Below, piece after piece: positions 34,701 through 46,044 of a stretch of DNA of 64,000 nucleotides (position 1 is its first letter; each line of letters starts with the position of its first letter). A model generated the notes under the pieces. It did no database searches, was not told where the DNA came from, and worked only from the letters and a program-made list of their open reading frames with translations. A program made the position numbers and the translations under genes. The stretch comes from Anagrus nilaparvatae. Its lineage: Eukaryota > Arthropoda > Insecta > Hymenoptera > Mymaridae. The DNA lies in NCBI GenBank assembly GCA_022575985.1, contig JAKSXM010000145.1, positions 294,448 to 358,447 on the forward strand. The letters are read 5' to 3'.

Positions 34701-37700
34701 GTCGACTAAACTAATTTTTTTCTTGCATCAAAGAATAGCCAAGGAAAATATATTCCAGAATAATCCAAAACTTTTTTTTTATAATGTCGTTATGGACCCT
34801 AAAATTGGAATTAGTATAAACTTGGTAATTTGTGACAATATCTTTACTTGACCATAACTCGGTTAATTTTCATCGAAAAGAGCAAATTTTTTTTTGTTTT
34901 CAACTACTTTTTTCCTGACTATTTGATTCTGAAAGAAAAAAACTCAATTTATGTAACCTTTTATGGTTGTATTACAAATGTAAATATCAAGAATGTAAAA
35001 ATAATCTAAAACAAACTAAGATCGATCCTTATTGGCCGAAACAGAAAATATTTTATGGCTAGTTCAATGGGATTTCGGTTGAAGAAAATTTACAAAAAAA
35101 AATTTTCAAAAAAAAAACGGCGGCAAAAGTATTTCGGTTTTTCCAAAAACACGTTTTCCCATTTTCCGGAGTTTTCTGGGGTTTTTCCGAAAAACTAAAG
35201 GCAGAAATGGATTTACTGAAGGTTTCCCAACATATATAATGTTTCAGATTATTTTTTCAAGCTGTTTTTTATTATTTTTTAGCATTTTTCCAAAAAGCAC
35301 CAACGGTGATCGAGAGCCACCCAATGAGTTTGATTGGCCATAACTCGGGTTGCTTAAGACCTAGAGGGCTAAAAATTTCAGGATTTTCCTGTCTTAGTGT
35401 TATAAAAACATGGGGAAAATTTTAGGCCGATCCGACTACCCCCCCTGGCAACCATTGCTGTTTTGGCAAAGAAAGAATCTTAACGTATTTTTAAAATTCT
35501 TACACCACGTAAAGGATAATTTGATCCATAATTTGGATATGGAAGAAATTCCGGAGTAGGTGCTCCGTTATCGGAAAAAAATAGAATGATACTGTTTTCT
35601 AAAATTTTCTTTTCTTCCAATGCTTTGACTATTTCTCCAACGGAATCATCCAAAGCTTCGACCATTCCTTTTCAAAGAAAAAAAAAATATTTTTTTACAC
35701 TTAAATAATTTTTTTATTTTATTACTTATTTTAGCAAACCAGCATATCTCCTTCTCTTTATATCTTTAATGTAATGATATTTTATATCGTTATCAGATAT
35801 ATTTCTGACTTCTATTGGATCAGAATTTTCACTAGCATGGGTTGCCAAATGAGCTATTTCAAGAAATAAAGGCTTATTTTCATCGTGAGTTTGAATAATT
35901 TTTTTTGCTTCATCTGTAATTAAATCAGTAAAATATTTATGCGTGGAATTGATTCCTTTAATTCCAGATTCGTCATCCCGATGCAGATCTAATCCTGTAT
36001 GTTTCTTCAAGAAAAAATAAAGATTTTTAATAATTAAAATAAAAAGAAACTATTTAGTGTAGTCGCCACAATAGAATATAAAATATCCTATACTGAAAAT
36101 AGGGTTTATTCTGTATTATCACCTCCTAAAAACCACTTTACCATTCGAGTTCTCGTTTAGCCACTAAGACTTAATTTATGGCCCAAAAAATATAATTTTT
36201 TGTTTTATAGACATCGTGGACTGAAGATTTAATATCTATAATGTAAAAATGATGGACAAAAATGCCAATTTTCAGATCCAAAATCGGATTATAGCGGATA
36301 ATGGTATGCTCCAATTTGAAAATAACGTATGCTATCATTTTTAGGAGATCAAATTAAGTAAGTTTTGACTAGTCAGGTCTACGAGAATCCAATATATAGG
36401 TCAAAAAATTCAAATGAAAAAAAAAAAATTTGTAACCGGTTTGTGTAACTACACAACCAACGAGCATGGAACATGTTCACTCATAACAGTAATAAATCCA
36501 AAAACCGAAATTACAATAAATCCTGAAATATATACTATCCTAAGTCCATAAACTTAAAGTATTCTAAGTTATTGTTGTTATCAGGGCCTGATCAGGGCCT
36601 GATTAGGTCCTGACTCCCACTTAAAATTATTGTAAGTCCCTAAATCGAAAATATTCTAAGTCCATTTCACCCCCCCCCCCTAAAAACGTCACTTTTTCAC
36701 CCCCCCCTAAAAACGTCACTTTTTCACCCCCCCTAAAAGCGTGAATTTTTCACCCCCTCTGCCGAGCCAAACTTTTTCAAATACTCCATTCAATGAAAAT
36801 GTTCCATGTTAAAATGCCATATTTCAGGCCCAAAATAAGCTTATAACGGATGATGGCACGTTCTAATTTGAAAAAAATGTTTTGTTATTTTTTTGGGTTA
36901 TTAATTGGGTCCTAGCAATTGAACAAGCTTATTGGGGTTTTGACGGAAGCGGTTGTATATTTTGACCTCCTTTGTATATTTTGAGGTTATAAAACATAAG
37001 TGACCTCATTATCAAGGTGGTAAATTTTATATTAAAATCATTTCATTGTAAACTAATTTTAACTCAAGAAACTGAAAAGATATTACATTTCTAGTAGCAA
37101 CGTGATCAAAGTAACGTATGTATCCACCGTAATAACCATAAAAACTGTCAAAACCTCTTCGCGTAGGTGTATGATCATCTGTATAATAACCTAAATGCCA
37201 CTTTCCTACAAGCCTTGTAACGTATCCTAGCTTTTTTAGGTATTCTGGCATCAGAGTTTCATTTAAAGGAATACCACGATATTCTCCTAAATTTAATGGC
37301 AAACCTTGCAATCCTGTTATTCAAAAATTTAGTTTTGTATTTTCAAAGAGTTATAAGAATTTTTGTAGCTAATAGTACCTGTTCTGATTGCATGTCGACC
37401 GGTCAAAAAAGACGTTCGAGAAGGTGTGCAGGTTGGTAGTACATAATGTCTTTGAAGAATGATGCCATTATAAGCCAGTGCATCAATGTTTGGAGTGGGA
37501 ATATTATTCGAACCATGAAAACTAACATCATTCCAGCCCTATTTATAAATAAATTACACAGCATTGTATAGAATGTTTAAATGTTTATACTTACATAGTC
37601 GTCTGCCATTATAACGATTAAGTGAGGCTTTTTTAATTGAGCAGTAGTTTTACTTATAAAAAAAAGTAATAAAATCTTAAGAAATTGATTAGATCTCATA

Positions 37701-37720
37701 TTTTTAAACATTGTTAACAT
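31757..37720 (-). CDS. ARSB: Arylsulfatase B-type sulfatase, 8 exons, intact
   Basis: Exons on the minus strand, in order: 37720-37595, 37538-37379, 37313-37087, 36004-35740, 35667-35504, 33764-33473, 32332-32040, 31984-31757. All introns are GT..AG, phases agree, and the join gives 584 residues without a stop (human ARSB is 533). Residues 1-27 form a signal peptide. The active site is complete: metal ligands D40 and D41 (MADDYGWND), formylglycine Cys79 in CTPSR, K133 and H135 in GKWHLG, H227 in AHLATHA, D292 and N293 in SDNG, and K316. Spacing D41-C79-K133 equals that of human ARSB (54-91-145). The family removes 4-sulfate from N-acetylgalactosamine or related aryl/sugar sulfates in lysosomes or after secretion. 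The fourth donor was placed at GCT-G/GTTTGC because it restores [14 protein letters not shown]; the longer open frame runs into the intron. The substrate is not predictable from sequence. Confidence 0.93.
33106..33276. repeat. AACCGG/GGAACATGTTC repeat family, truncated copy in sulfatase intron 6
   Basis: It begins ttaacatggaacatgttcat (one family end), then has G-rich tandem units of about 28-35 bp (ggaggttgaaaaatggacgt-like). The G-run strand is the inverse of the C-run units in the copies at 36428 and 48761. The opposite end of the family is not recognisable here. Confidence 0.65.
33799..35481. mobile_element. 1.68 kb foldback element filling sulfatase intron 5
   Basis: The left arm (33799 to about 34610) starts aagggtctttctttgccaaa and the right arm (about 34660 to 35481) is its reverse complement, highly similar over about 800 bp. 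The right arm has lost a segment of roughly 50 bp near its inner end (between caaaactttt and ataatgtcgttatgg). The element lies between exon 5 (ends 35504) and exon 6 (starts 33764), leaving only 22 and 34 bp of other intron sequence. There is no coding capacity. A target duplication could not be settled. Confidence 0.88.
36428..36814. repeat. AACCGG/GGAACATGTTC repeat family, full-length copy in sulfatase intron 3
   Basis: The left end is aatttgtaaccggtttgtgt, then agcatggaacatgttcac. The right end is aatgttccatgttaaaa. The interior has taagtccctaaatcgaaaat-like units, a duplicated cagggcctgat, and three C-run units (ccccccctaaaaacgtcact). Internal unit number differs among copies, so array size appears to vary between fixed ends. 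Confidence 0.7.
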
Positions 37721-37785
37721 CAAGTGTCTCAGCTCAGAGTTAACAGCTTTACTACGTTTGTTAAAGTGGCTATAAAATTCTATTG

Positions 37786-37795
37786 CTTATATAAG
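37786..37795 (-). promoter_or_regulatory. Possible TATA box of the sulfatase gene
   Basis: CTTATATAAG (the sequence is its own complement) lies 66-75 nt upstream of the sulfatase start codon. That would leave a short leader of roughly 35-45 nt. No clear initiator motif is seen, so the call is tentative. Confidence 0.35.
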
Positions 37796-37799
37796 TTTA

Positions 37800-38660
37800 T
37801 TATGATAAAAAAGTCAATAAATTTATAGAAATAAGTGCACTGACATTTTATCACATTGTTTCTCGCTTATGTAATGTTTTATAAGCTCTAATAAAACTTA
37901 TCTCATCTCAAACTCCGGAAATCGATTTCATATGAATGAAAATTTTGATAGCTGCCTTCGGACAACAGTATGTTTGAGTTACATTTTTGGCAAAAAAAAA
38001 AGACAATTTTATATTTAAAAATAGTATTAAAATAAAAACTGGTTTTAAAAATAAGCAAAGATAAGCAAAGTTATTTTTAAAGTAGTAAAATTAAAATACT
38101 GAAGTAAATAAGTAAATTTTAAAAATATAGCATATAATTATATGTAAATAGTATACTATTATGTTAGCTGCACTTTCAACAGTTTCCTTAAAAACCGTAT
38201 AAATTCTGTTGCATAATATCAAAAAAAAAGTTTATTCCATGGCTTCAAAACAATAAAAAAACAAGTGAAGGTTTAAAAATATTTAATGTTTACATAAATG
38301 GTAATTAAATTAGTGGTAAACCTTTGTGCATTGTAAATACCGTTAATGTTAATTTTTTTAATGATTAATACTATATCTTAAAAATTCAATATTTTATTAA
38401 AGCTAAAACAAGAAATAACAATTAAAATAGGTGAAATTACTGAAATTTATTAAAAATAGTTTTAAAAAAAATAAATAAGTAAACTTCATTGGTACTTGTA
38501 TAAGTATTTCTTGTTAAAATACTTTGAATAAACAAAATTTTTGCAATAAAAAACTAAGTAGCTTATTTAATTTAAAAATTATTTTATAAATGTATTTCAA
38601 AAAGATATAATTTTAATTTAAATTTGATTAATATTTTATACTTTTATCAGGTAATCTACA
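37800..38660. other. AT-rich noncoding stretch upstream of the sulfatase gene
   Basis: No coding motif is seen. Sulfatase promoter elements would lie at its left edge. Confidence 0.45.
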
Positions 38661-38667
38661 ACAGTAG

Positions 38668-38813
38668 GGTCCAATTTGACTGAAGGGTCAAGGAAATCGG
38701 ACAAAAATATTTTTTTCCAAAATGGCAACTAAAAATAAGTTTTTCCACTTATTTTTAAATATTTAAGTGCAAAAAATAAATAAAAATAGTTGCCAAAAAA
38801 CAAAAATTGGACC
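38668..38813. mobile_element. Small foldback element
   Basis: The ends are ggtccaattt and its inverse aaattggacc (one base variable), with inner pairing of ccaaaatggcaactaaaaat and atagttgcca. The unit is 146 bp and noncoding. Confidence 0.6.
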
Positions 38814-38819
38814 ATGAAA

Positions 38820-41290
38820 ACTGCGGATTTTGGAAGTTATTTCAGAAGGTCTCATTTTTTTTCTTACAACTTTTTTTAAAACATTTTAAGTTATTTATTT
38901 TCATAAATTAAAATTTTCCGTAATTATGAGTCTGTTTTAAATTCTTTTTTATTTATTTATTTACTCAAAAACTATACGGTAAATTTATGTTTAAGAAAAT
39001 ACGTGCCTAATTAAATTATTTTCACTTTTTCAGCAAAAAATTCAGCAAAAAAATTTATCATTTTAACGTGCTTGAAACCTTAAGATGACATTGGTAATAG
39101 TTGACGTAGAATCTCTAATAAAAATCACAGAAAGTATATTTTTTTTAATTATATGCTGCATGATATATAAAAAAAATTTATTTAAATAAATTTACTTGTT
39201 AATTATTTTATGTTGTTTAATAAACAAGTCAGTATTGTATACATAATGTAATATAGTATAAAAATTAATATTATAGGGGTTATAAATTGAATTAAGATGA
39301 TAAAATTTAATGATAATTATATGTGATACGTTAATTAAGAATTCCTTATAAATTAAGTTAATTTTTTTAATTACGTTATGTAATTTTTTTTTTTTTAATT
39401 CATCCGATAATGTACTTAACTATGTGAACATAGGATGTTTTACAGGATCTTTATAAGGAAACCTCAGGTATTTTATATTTATGGAAAAATTAAGGTATTA
39501 TCAACTTAAGTTAAAAACATAAAATTTGCAAGTATTCTTTCTACCTCAGGTAATCTTGAGAGAAGAGGCGAAATTACCTTAAGTAATTGAATCAAAAAGA
39601 TCTCTTCTTATCTTTTTGAATACAAGTTTTAGCTAAACATTTTTGCTTAATATCTGTCGGAAGGTATTTGTATTACTACGCATTGTTTGGCAAAAATTCC
39701 TTCTTCATCAATTTTTTTTAAATATAAATTAGTTGCAAGTATTTTTGTCATTGTTCTCTGCTAAAATTATTTTTCCTTATTAATTTTCTAAGATTTTTAT
39801 GAAACTTTGCTAAGATAACCTGTAGTTTCTTACCTTCAACTCTTAATCAACTAAAAACTCCACATGAAATTGCAACATGAGTTGCATGGAGTTTCAATGG
39901 TGTTGCAATGGAGTTGCAAATTTTTGCGAAAAAAATCGCAAAACTTAATGCAAACTTCACTACAACTCCTTGTAGAAATTTCAATTGGTTGAGGGTTATT
40001 TGGAAACAGGAGGTTTTTAAGCAAATTTTAAGAAAATTCGTGATGTAACTATATAATATTTTTTAAAACATTGTACTAATTTGCAGAGAAGCGTTTCAAA
40101 ATGTTAGTAATAAGGCCAATTATTTATAAAAATACAAACCCTGATTTTTTTAAAACTCCCAGCATTATATTGAAGATTACCAAAAAACGCTATTTAGGCT
40201 TATATTTCGAAGCTCCTTTGGAATAAGGGCCATAATGACTTACGTAGGTTATATTTTGGGTACGCTGAGAACCTTCTATTTTTTGCTTAAAAGAAGGGTT
40301 AAACTAAAATTCTAACTCCCTCAACGTTTAAAAAAATTAATTTTCTGTAAATTAAAAAAAAATACAATATTTAATTTTAATTTGATAAAAAGTTGTGATG
40401 TCTCTACGTTTTGAAATCAAGGCAAAAAGTCTCAAGTCCTAACGCGGAGACGTCATAACTATATCTAAATGTAAAAAAAATTAAAAACTTTTTTTTTCAT
40501 TTTGTAAAAAAATGAATTTTTTAGAAACTGACGGGATTATTATTTTTTTTTTGAGCCTTATTTTTTTATAAAATTTTAATAAAAAGTAAGTATCAAACAT
40601 TTTTTTTAAATACTTCACAAATTATTATGCAGAAGGTTATCCTATACATAATTTTTAGCATGATGATTTCAATATCCATAGAGGGCACTGTTTCGTTTTT
40701 GTTTTCAGTTTTCTGCTACAACAAGCATGCAAAATTAGTAATTAATAAAAATTATTACTTTATTTCTTTATTTATTGCAAATTCAAATTAATTTATAAAT
40801 GTTATTAACAATGATATCATAATTAATAAATAAAAATATGTTTTTAAATAAAATATATAGTTCAATTATTTGAAGTACTTTTTTAAAATCTATAGAGTTT
40901 ATTGTTTTTTTGGTTAAAAAAATTTATATAATTACAATTTTATAAAGAAATTTATGATTTTAATTATTTTAGTGCATATTATACACGGGCTCATTAATAA
41001 TTTTGAAAATTATTTTAATTGAATCTTCATGCTAAAATTATCATTGAAGATATACTATATAAGTATATATTCAGTGTCTTTGAATCTCATACATATTATT
41101 TTATTTTTGTAAGTATTTTCTTATTTTGGTTATAATAAATATATACAAATTTAGTGACATAAGAAGCTTATAATTGTCTTTTATTTTATGAATATGTAGA
41201 AGTAGGAGACAAATACTGCAATAACAAATAAATACTCTTACTTTTGCCGTAATAAACAGCCAAATTCAAAATCAAGAAAATAACTGGAAT
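38820..41290. other. AT-rich noncoding stretch, with a GTTGCAATGG motif cluster
   Basis: Near 39855-39995 several copies of gttgcaatgg/actccatgcaac form a loose foldback, related to the one at 5885-6035. No gene is recognised. Confidence 0.4.
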
Positions 41291-41299
41291 CTCAAGTTA

Positions 41300-42635
41300 T
41301 ATTTTTATGAATTCAAAAATATCAATTGGTAGAGGAAATGTAACTCCTGGTTAAGGGTTATTAAAAGCTAAGCAAGAGCTACTTAATACTGGTTACAAAA
41401 AGCGCATTCAGCAAATGGAAAATAGTAAATGAACATTTCAATCTGGTTGCTCAACTGAAGAAAGGGTCGTTCCAGACCATGCTAATAATAAGCTTGTTTA
41501 AAAGAACTTCATCCAACCAACAGTCCTTTAATTATAGTATTACCAGGTTTTAAAGATAGTTTCATTTATATATACCACCAATGATTGCCTGCATAGCATA
41601 ACAAATTATAAGGCCCGAATTATAATTAATCATCGATTTCTAAATGGTTCTGAAGATAGACGAGCATTACTGCATTTTCAAAACATTCAAAAGTACCTGA
41701 AGCAAAAGGATTCATTGAAGATCATTTTATACTAGGTTAAGGTTAACTTAATTCTTTTTTTAAATAATGGGCGGAAGAGAAGGGCTTGTGGATATATGCA
41801 AAGAATATTATTTTAAAGTTTGAGGATTTTTGTATAAACTATGAGATGACTGTAAGAAATTCTGTTGGAGATATTCAATTTTAGTATGCAGGGAATTCCA
41901 TGGATCCAACTTATATGGAAGAAAATTATTTGTTTGATGATTATGTTTTTTGTTTTTAAAAATTAACCCAGATCATATAAAACTTTTAAAATCAAAATTT
42001 GACGTTAATACAATTCAGTATTTAATTTGTACATCAAAACATAAATTAACTCCTAAAAATTTAGTTGTTCATGGTGATTCAAGCTTGGCAATTTAACCAA
42101 ATAGACAAAAAGATAATTTACGTTATTTTTTAATCCAACTTAAAGCGGTTATCAAGGGTACTTGATAATTATATAAAATAAAAATTCATCTGTTAAAAAA
42201 AAATTATAAATTTTGTGGAAAGGCATAATATGAAAGAATTAATGAGTGAGTTACATGTAAAAAGTTGTAAAACAAGATCAAATAATTCTTTAGAAGTTTT
42301 TAAAATATTGGGCAAAGAAGCTGCAAGAACAACAATAATGAAAGAAGTTAAAGACGTTATGGAAAATCATGTCATGAGAATAGATCGTAGGCAAGGTTTA
42401 GCAAAAAATAAAAAAATAAGTTTTTAATTCAAAGTCTTTTGAAAAAAGAGCAGATCATTGATGTGATGCTGCCTATTATGGACAAAATGATAAAATTATA
42501 TTGTTGTTTCAGAATCAATTATTATTGGTGTGCCAGGACCAGCAGAAATCAGTACATTTAAAATATTTTTTAAAGCAGAAAAAAAAACCAAAAGTAAGAA
42601 AGCTAATTTTTGATAATATCGAACATCTTAGGTAA
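41300..42635 (+). pseudogene. POLR3A: RNA polymerase III largest subunit (RPC1) C-terminal pseudogene
   Basis: The plus strand carries ordered RPC1 blocks across shifting frames: ISIGRGNVTPG, stop, GLLKAKQELLNTGYKK (about 41320-41410); EDR-ALLHFQ (about 41653); MGGREGLVDI (about 41768); NYEMTVRNSVGDI (about 41838) and NSMDPTYMEE (about 41891); HIKLLKSKFDVNTIQYLICT (about 41970); SNNSLEVFKILGKEAARTTI (about 42278), MENHVMRIDRRQ, then GLAKNKK; SFEKRADH, stop, CDAAYYGQNDKI (about 42440); VSESIIIGVPGPA (about 42508); and KPKVRKLIFDNIEHLR with a stop at 42633. In a live gene these form the trigger-loop/cleft and C-terminal part of the catalytic subunit. Many frameshifts, stops and deletions are present, and the N-terminal half was not found. 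Exon-scale gaps are absent, so a 5'-truncated retrocopy is more likely than a decayed duplicate. Confidence 0.82.
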
Positions 42636-42644
42636 AGTTATTAT

Positions 42645-45600
42645 TAAATAATTTTTAAATATTTTAAATAAAAGCAAGATGCTTTTCATATACAAATAAA
42701 CTTTTGCTATAGTATATATATTATTGACGCTACATTTGTTTGTAGAAAATTTAGTTTTTATTATTAAACTTATTTTTTGTTACACAAAAGTGAATCGTCA
42801 AGTATGAGTTTTTAGACGTTAATTATTTTTGTAAGTTTATAAATTTCTTTATCTTAAGATATGCTACTGATCAATAAGAAACTGAATTCTTTGCTCACTC
42901 ATGGATGATGAAAGAAAAAAAAATAGATTATTTTAAAACTAAAAATGTACAATCTTTGACTGATCTTTGAAGCATTCATTGAAATTAATAATCAAAATGC
43001 CTGTAATAAAAAGGTTTTTTATGTCTTTGAGTAACGCAATAATAATTGGGTTAAACAATTTGGTTAATAATATAATTATGTCGCATAAATATTTATAAAT
43101 AGGTATAAAAATTTATATTTTCAAATAATCAATTATAATTTAGTGAAATTTTATTAACAAGTTTATATTATAAATTAAAATTCAAAGCCGTCAGTGAATA
43201 AACAAATTAGTAAAAGAAATTTTTTCAAAATTAAATAAAAAAAATTTAGAAATATTATAAATCAATAATTTGATCAAATACATTTGATAACATTAATAAT
43301 AATTATCAAAAGTAGAAGGCATTAAAACGTAACAACAGTAGAGCTGGAAATATAATTATATATTTCCTTTTGAAAATGGCTACCGAGCTTCAGTTTCAAA
43401 ATGGCTTCTGATGCATTATTTTTGCATTATTAGCAAAAACATTCTCCAAAAGTGAGCCTTTTTAGTTGTTATCAGAATTTTTTAGAAATATTTATTTGTG
43501 AATGAATTCACGTTGGATATTTCAAAATAATGTTTATTTTGAAAAATTATAAATTAATTCTATGAACGAAGGTTACGTGTCATCTTTTACATAGGCTTAA
43601 AAAATGTCAGCTTCTGTATTAGATAATATAAAATTGATATCTTTTTATTTTTTATTTGCAAATAATATGTTAATCAAAACAATGTAATTAATTTTAATTT
43701 TAATTAACAAATAATTTTAACTTTCATAAATTAGATGAAGCTTCTATTTAACTGAATTGAAATAGAAATTATCTTTATAAATTTTTTGAATAGAGTTTCG
43801 TTAGAGATCTCAGTAATTGTTTGATGAAGTGTTAAATTTACACACTAATATTAAATTTGAAGTATAACTTACACAATCTAATCATTCTAAGCCATAAATA
43901 ATAAGTAATGATCTGAATAAGTGCAATATTTTCAGGAATGTACAACGTTAAAATGGATATAATTGATCAGTTAAAATTTTGTTATTATGATTCATAATTT
44001 GTTACATAAAACTTTGGTACTTTAATAGGATTTGATTCTCACTTTTATCTGTAATTAGAATTTTTATGTTATAAAAGTTGAGCTTAGTTCAATATTGTCT
44101 GATAAGTTAGTAGTCTGATAATTAAAAAATTATTTTGCTAAATGGTTTCATAGCCAGTGTGTGATGCTTAAATAAAAAATATGGATATTTTGTAAGATTA
44201 ATTTTAAAAGAAAGTTTTTTTTTTTTAATGAATTTACATGTACATCACTTACAAATTTTTTAATTGTAAAGATGTGTGTTTGAAGAAATTTTATATTATT
44301 GATAATATTATTTTAAACAGTGCAAATTCACGTAAAATCTACAAAAAACAGCAATGAAAGAGGTTGAATTTGTGAAAAACTTATAAATGTGTCACCTTAA
44401 AATACAACAATTAGAATCTTTTTCATATAAATTGTAATAAGGTCTCCGATATATCAATATTTTCTTCAAGTTAAATTAATTCAAATTTAGAGATAAAATT
44501 CAGTCAATATAAACTTTTTAGAAATAAAATATTTTCTATTGATAAAAATTTATTAATTAGTATAAGCATTATACTGTGAGCTGCATTAGTAGTTGCAAAT
44601 AGACGATATTTTATTTGAAGGTAGGATTGATCAATCCTATTTAAAAAAAAAAATGAATGTAAAGCATCAAAAGAAAAATCTATTAGATCTTGAACGGTTA
44701 TGTTTGGAAATCTAAGAAAATTTAACATGATTTTCCAAATTAAAATGTGACTATTTTTATTTTAATTAGATTTAAAAAAAAAAAAGTTTCTGCTAGTAAA
44801 GCCAGATTTTTAAAAAATATTGAGACAGAAATTTTAATAGTCATAGTGGTAACTCGTAATAAGTTAAGAATAGATTAAAAAAAAATGTTAGATACAAAAT
44901 GATTTTTATATTTTTTTCTAATCCAGTAAATTTTTCTAAAATTAAATTTAAAAAAAAAATAAAAAACGCTTTGTTTACAAATTTTGATTAGATGCTCTGT
45001 GAAAAAGAAAAAAACTAAAATAAATTTAAGATTACAATTTTGCATGAAAGATATATATGTACTTATAATGCATGGTTAATAATGTTTTTTTCCAAAACAA
45101 AATCTCACTATTCTTGAATTAATATTTTTTTGCAAAGTGTATTTATAATTTTGGTTGTGAAAAGTAAAGAAGAGATTTTAAAATTCAAAATTGTAAGATA
45201 TGAATGATATTTTTAATAGCATAGCTCGATAAACATGCATGATTTAAATACTTAGCATATATATTATGTGCACAATTTTGAGTCGTTAACCTTCTTGTAA
45301 ACTGTCAAAAGAAAATATTAGATTCATATTGTGAAATTGTACGCATTCTGATTTCTGAAATTCTAATGTTTTTTTATATTGTTAACTTTTTCAAACTATT
45401 AATTTTTTTGCTCCATCGCTTTTCTATAATTCCTTTACCTTTTTGCATTGTTATTGCATGCTAATGTAAATAAAATAATTAATTTCAAAATTAATTAATA
45501 ATTAAAATTGCATGTTAAAATACAAATAAAAACAATGGATGAAATCATTGAGCCTAATATAAACTTTAGAAAATGACAGGTACTTAAAACTTTTATCATG

Positions 45601-45930
45601 ATTATATGGATTTATAATTTTTTCAACAAGCCCTTTTTAAATAATTTGTATTGCTTCATTTTCTTGTAATAATGCAAGATAAATAAATTTTACTGTTTTT
45701 GTTGAAAAAATATATAAACATATTCTAAAAAATTGATACAAATTGTATTTTGCAGTAAATAGTTAATCAATTTATTTGCATGTTTTTTATTTATTTGCAT
45801 TCTTTATATTTTGATAAATTCTTATCTTCATATGCATGCTTTTGGATAAGTGATAGCTTTAAAAACTAATAATTACTTAAATTAAATCAATATATTAATT
45901 CTGGGTTTTTAAAAATATATTTATAAAATG
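42645..45930. other. AT-rich noncoding stretch, no gene seen
   Basis: The minus-strand frame 44504-44728 (LIDFSFDALHSFFFLNRI, then TTNAAHSIMLILI) is more complex than its neighbours, but I cannot place it and see no flanking exons. Nothing else stands out. Confidence 0.4.
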
Positions 45931-45939
45931 ATTTTTTTA

Positions 45940-46039
45940 GGTTACTCGAATATTGCATCTTATACAAAGCAGACGCCGTCGTGTCATATGACTCATATGA
46001 TGACGTTATCTGCTTTGTCACGTAAATATTTGAGTAGCC
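45940..46039. mobile_element. Small foldback element, 100 bp
   Basis: The ends are ggttactcgaatatt and aatatttgagtagcc, with inner arms acaaagcagacgccgtc / gacgttatctgctttgt and a catatga/tcatatg apex. The open frame across it is a by-product of the palindrome. Confidence 0.65.
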
Positions 46040-46044
46040 CTTCT

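Noticed and set aside
35726..35742. Extending sulfatase exon 4 through GLLK to the frame end
   Set aside because: The frame runs into a stop. Using the GTTTGC donor after GCT-G instead restores the family sequence [14 protein letters not shown] across the junction.
44504..44728. Minus-strand 74-codon frame as a chemoreceptor-like exon
   Set aside because: Hydrophobic and moderately complex, but no neighbouring exons or receptor motif could be found.
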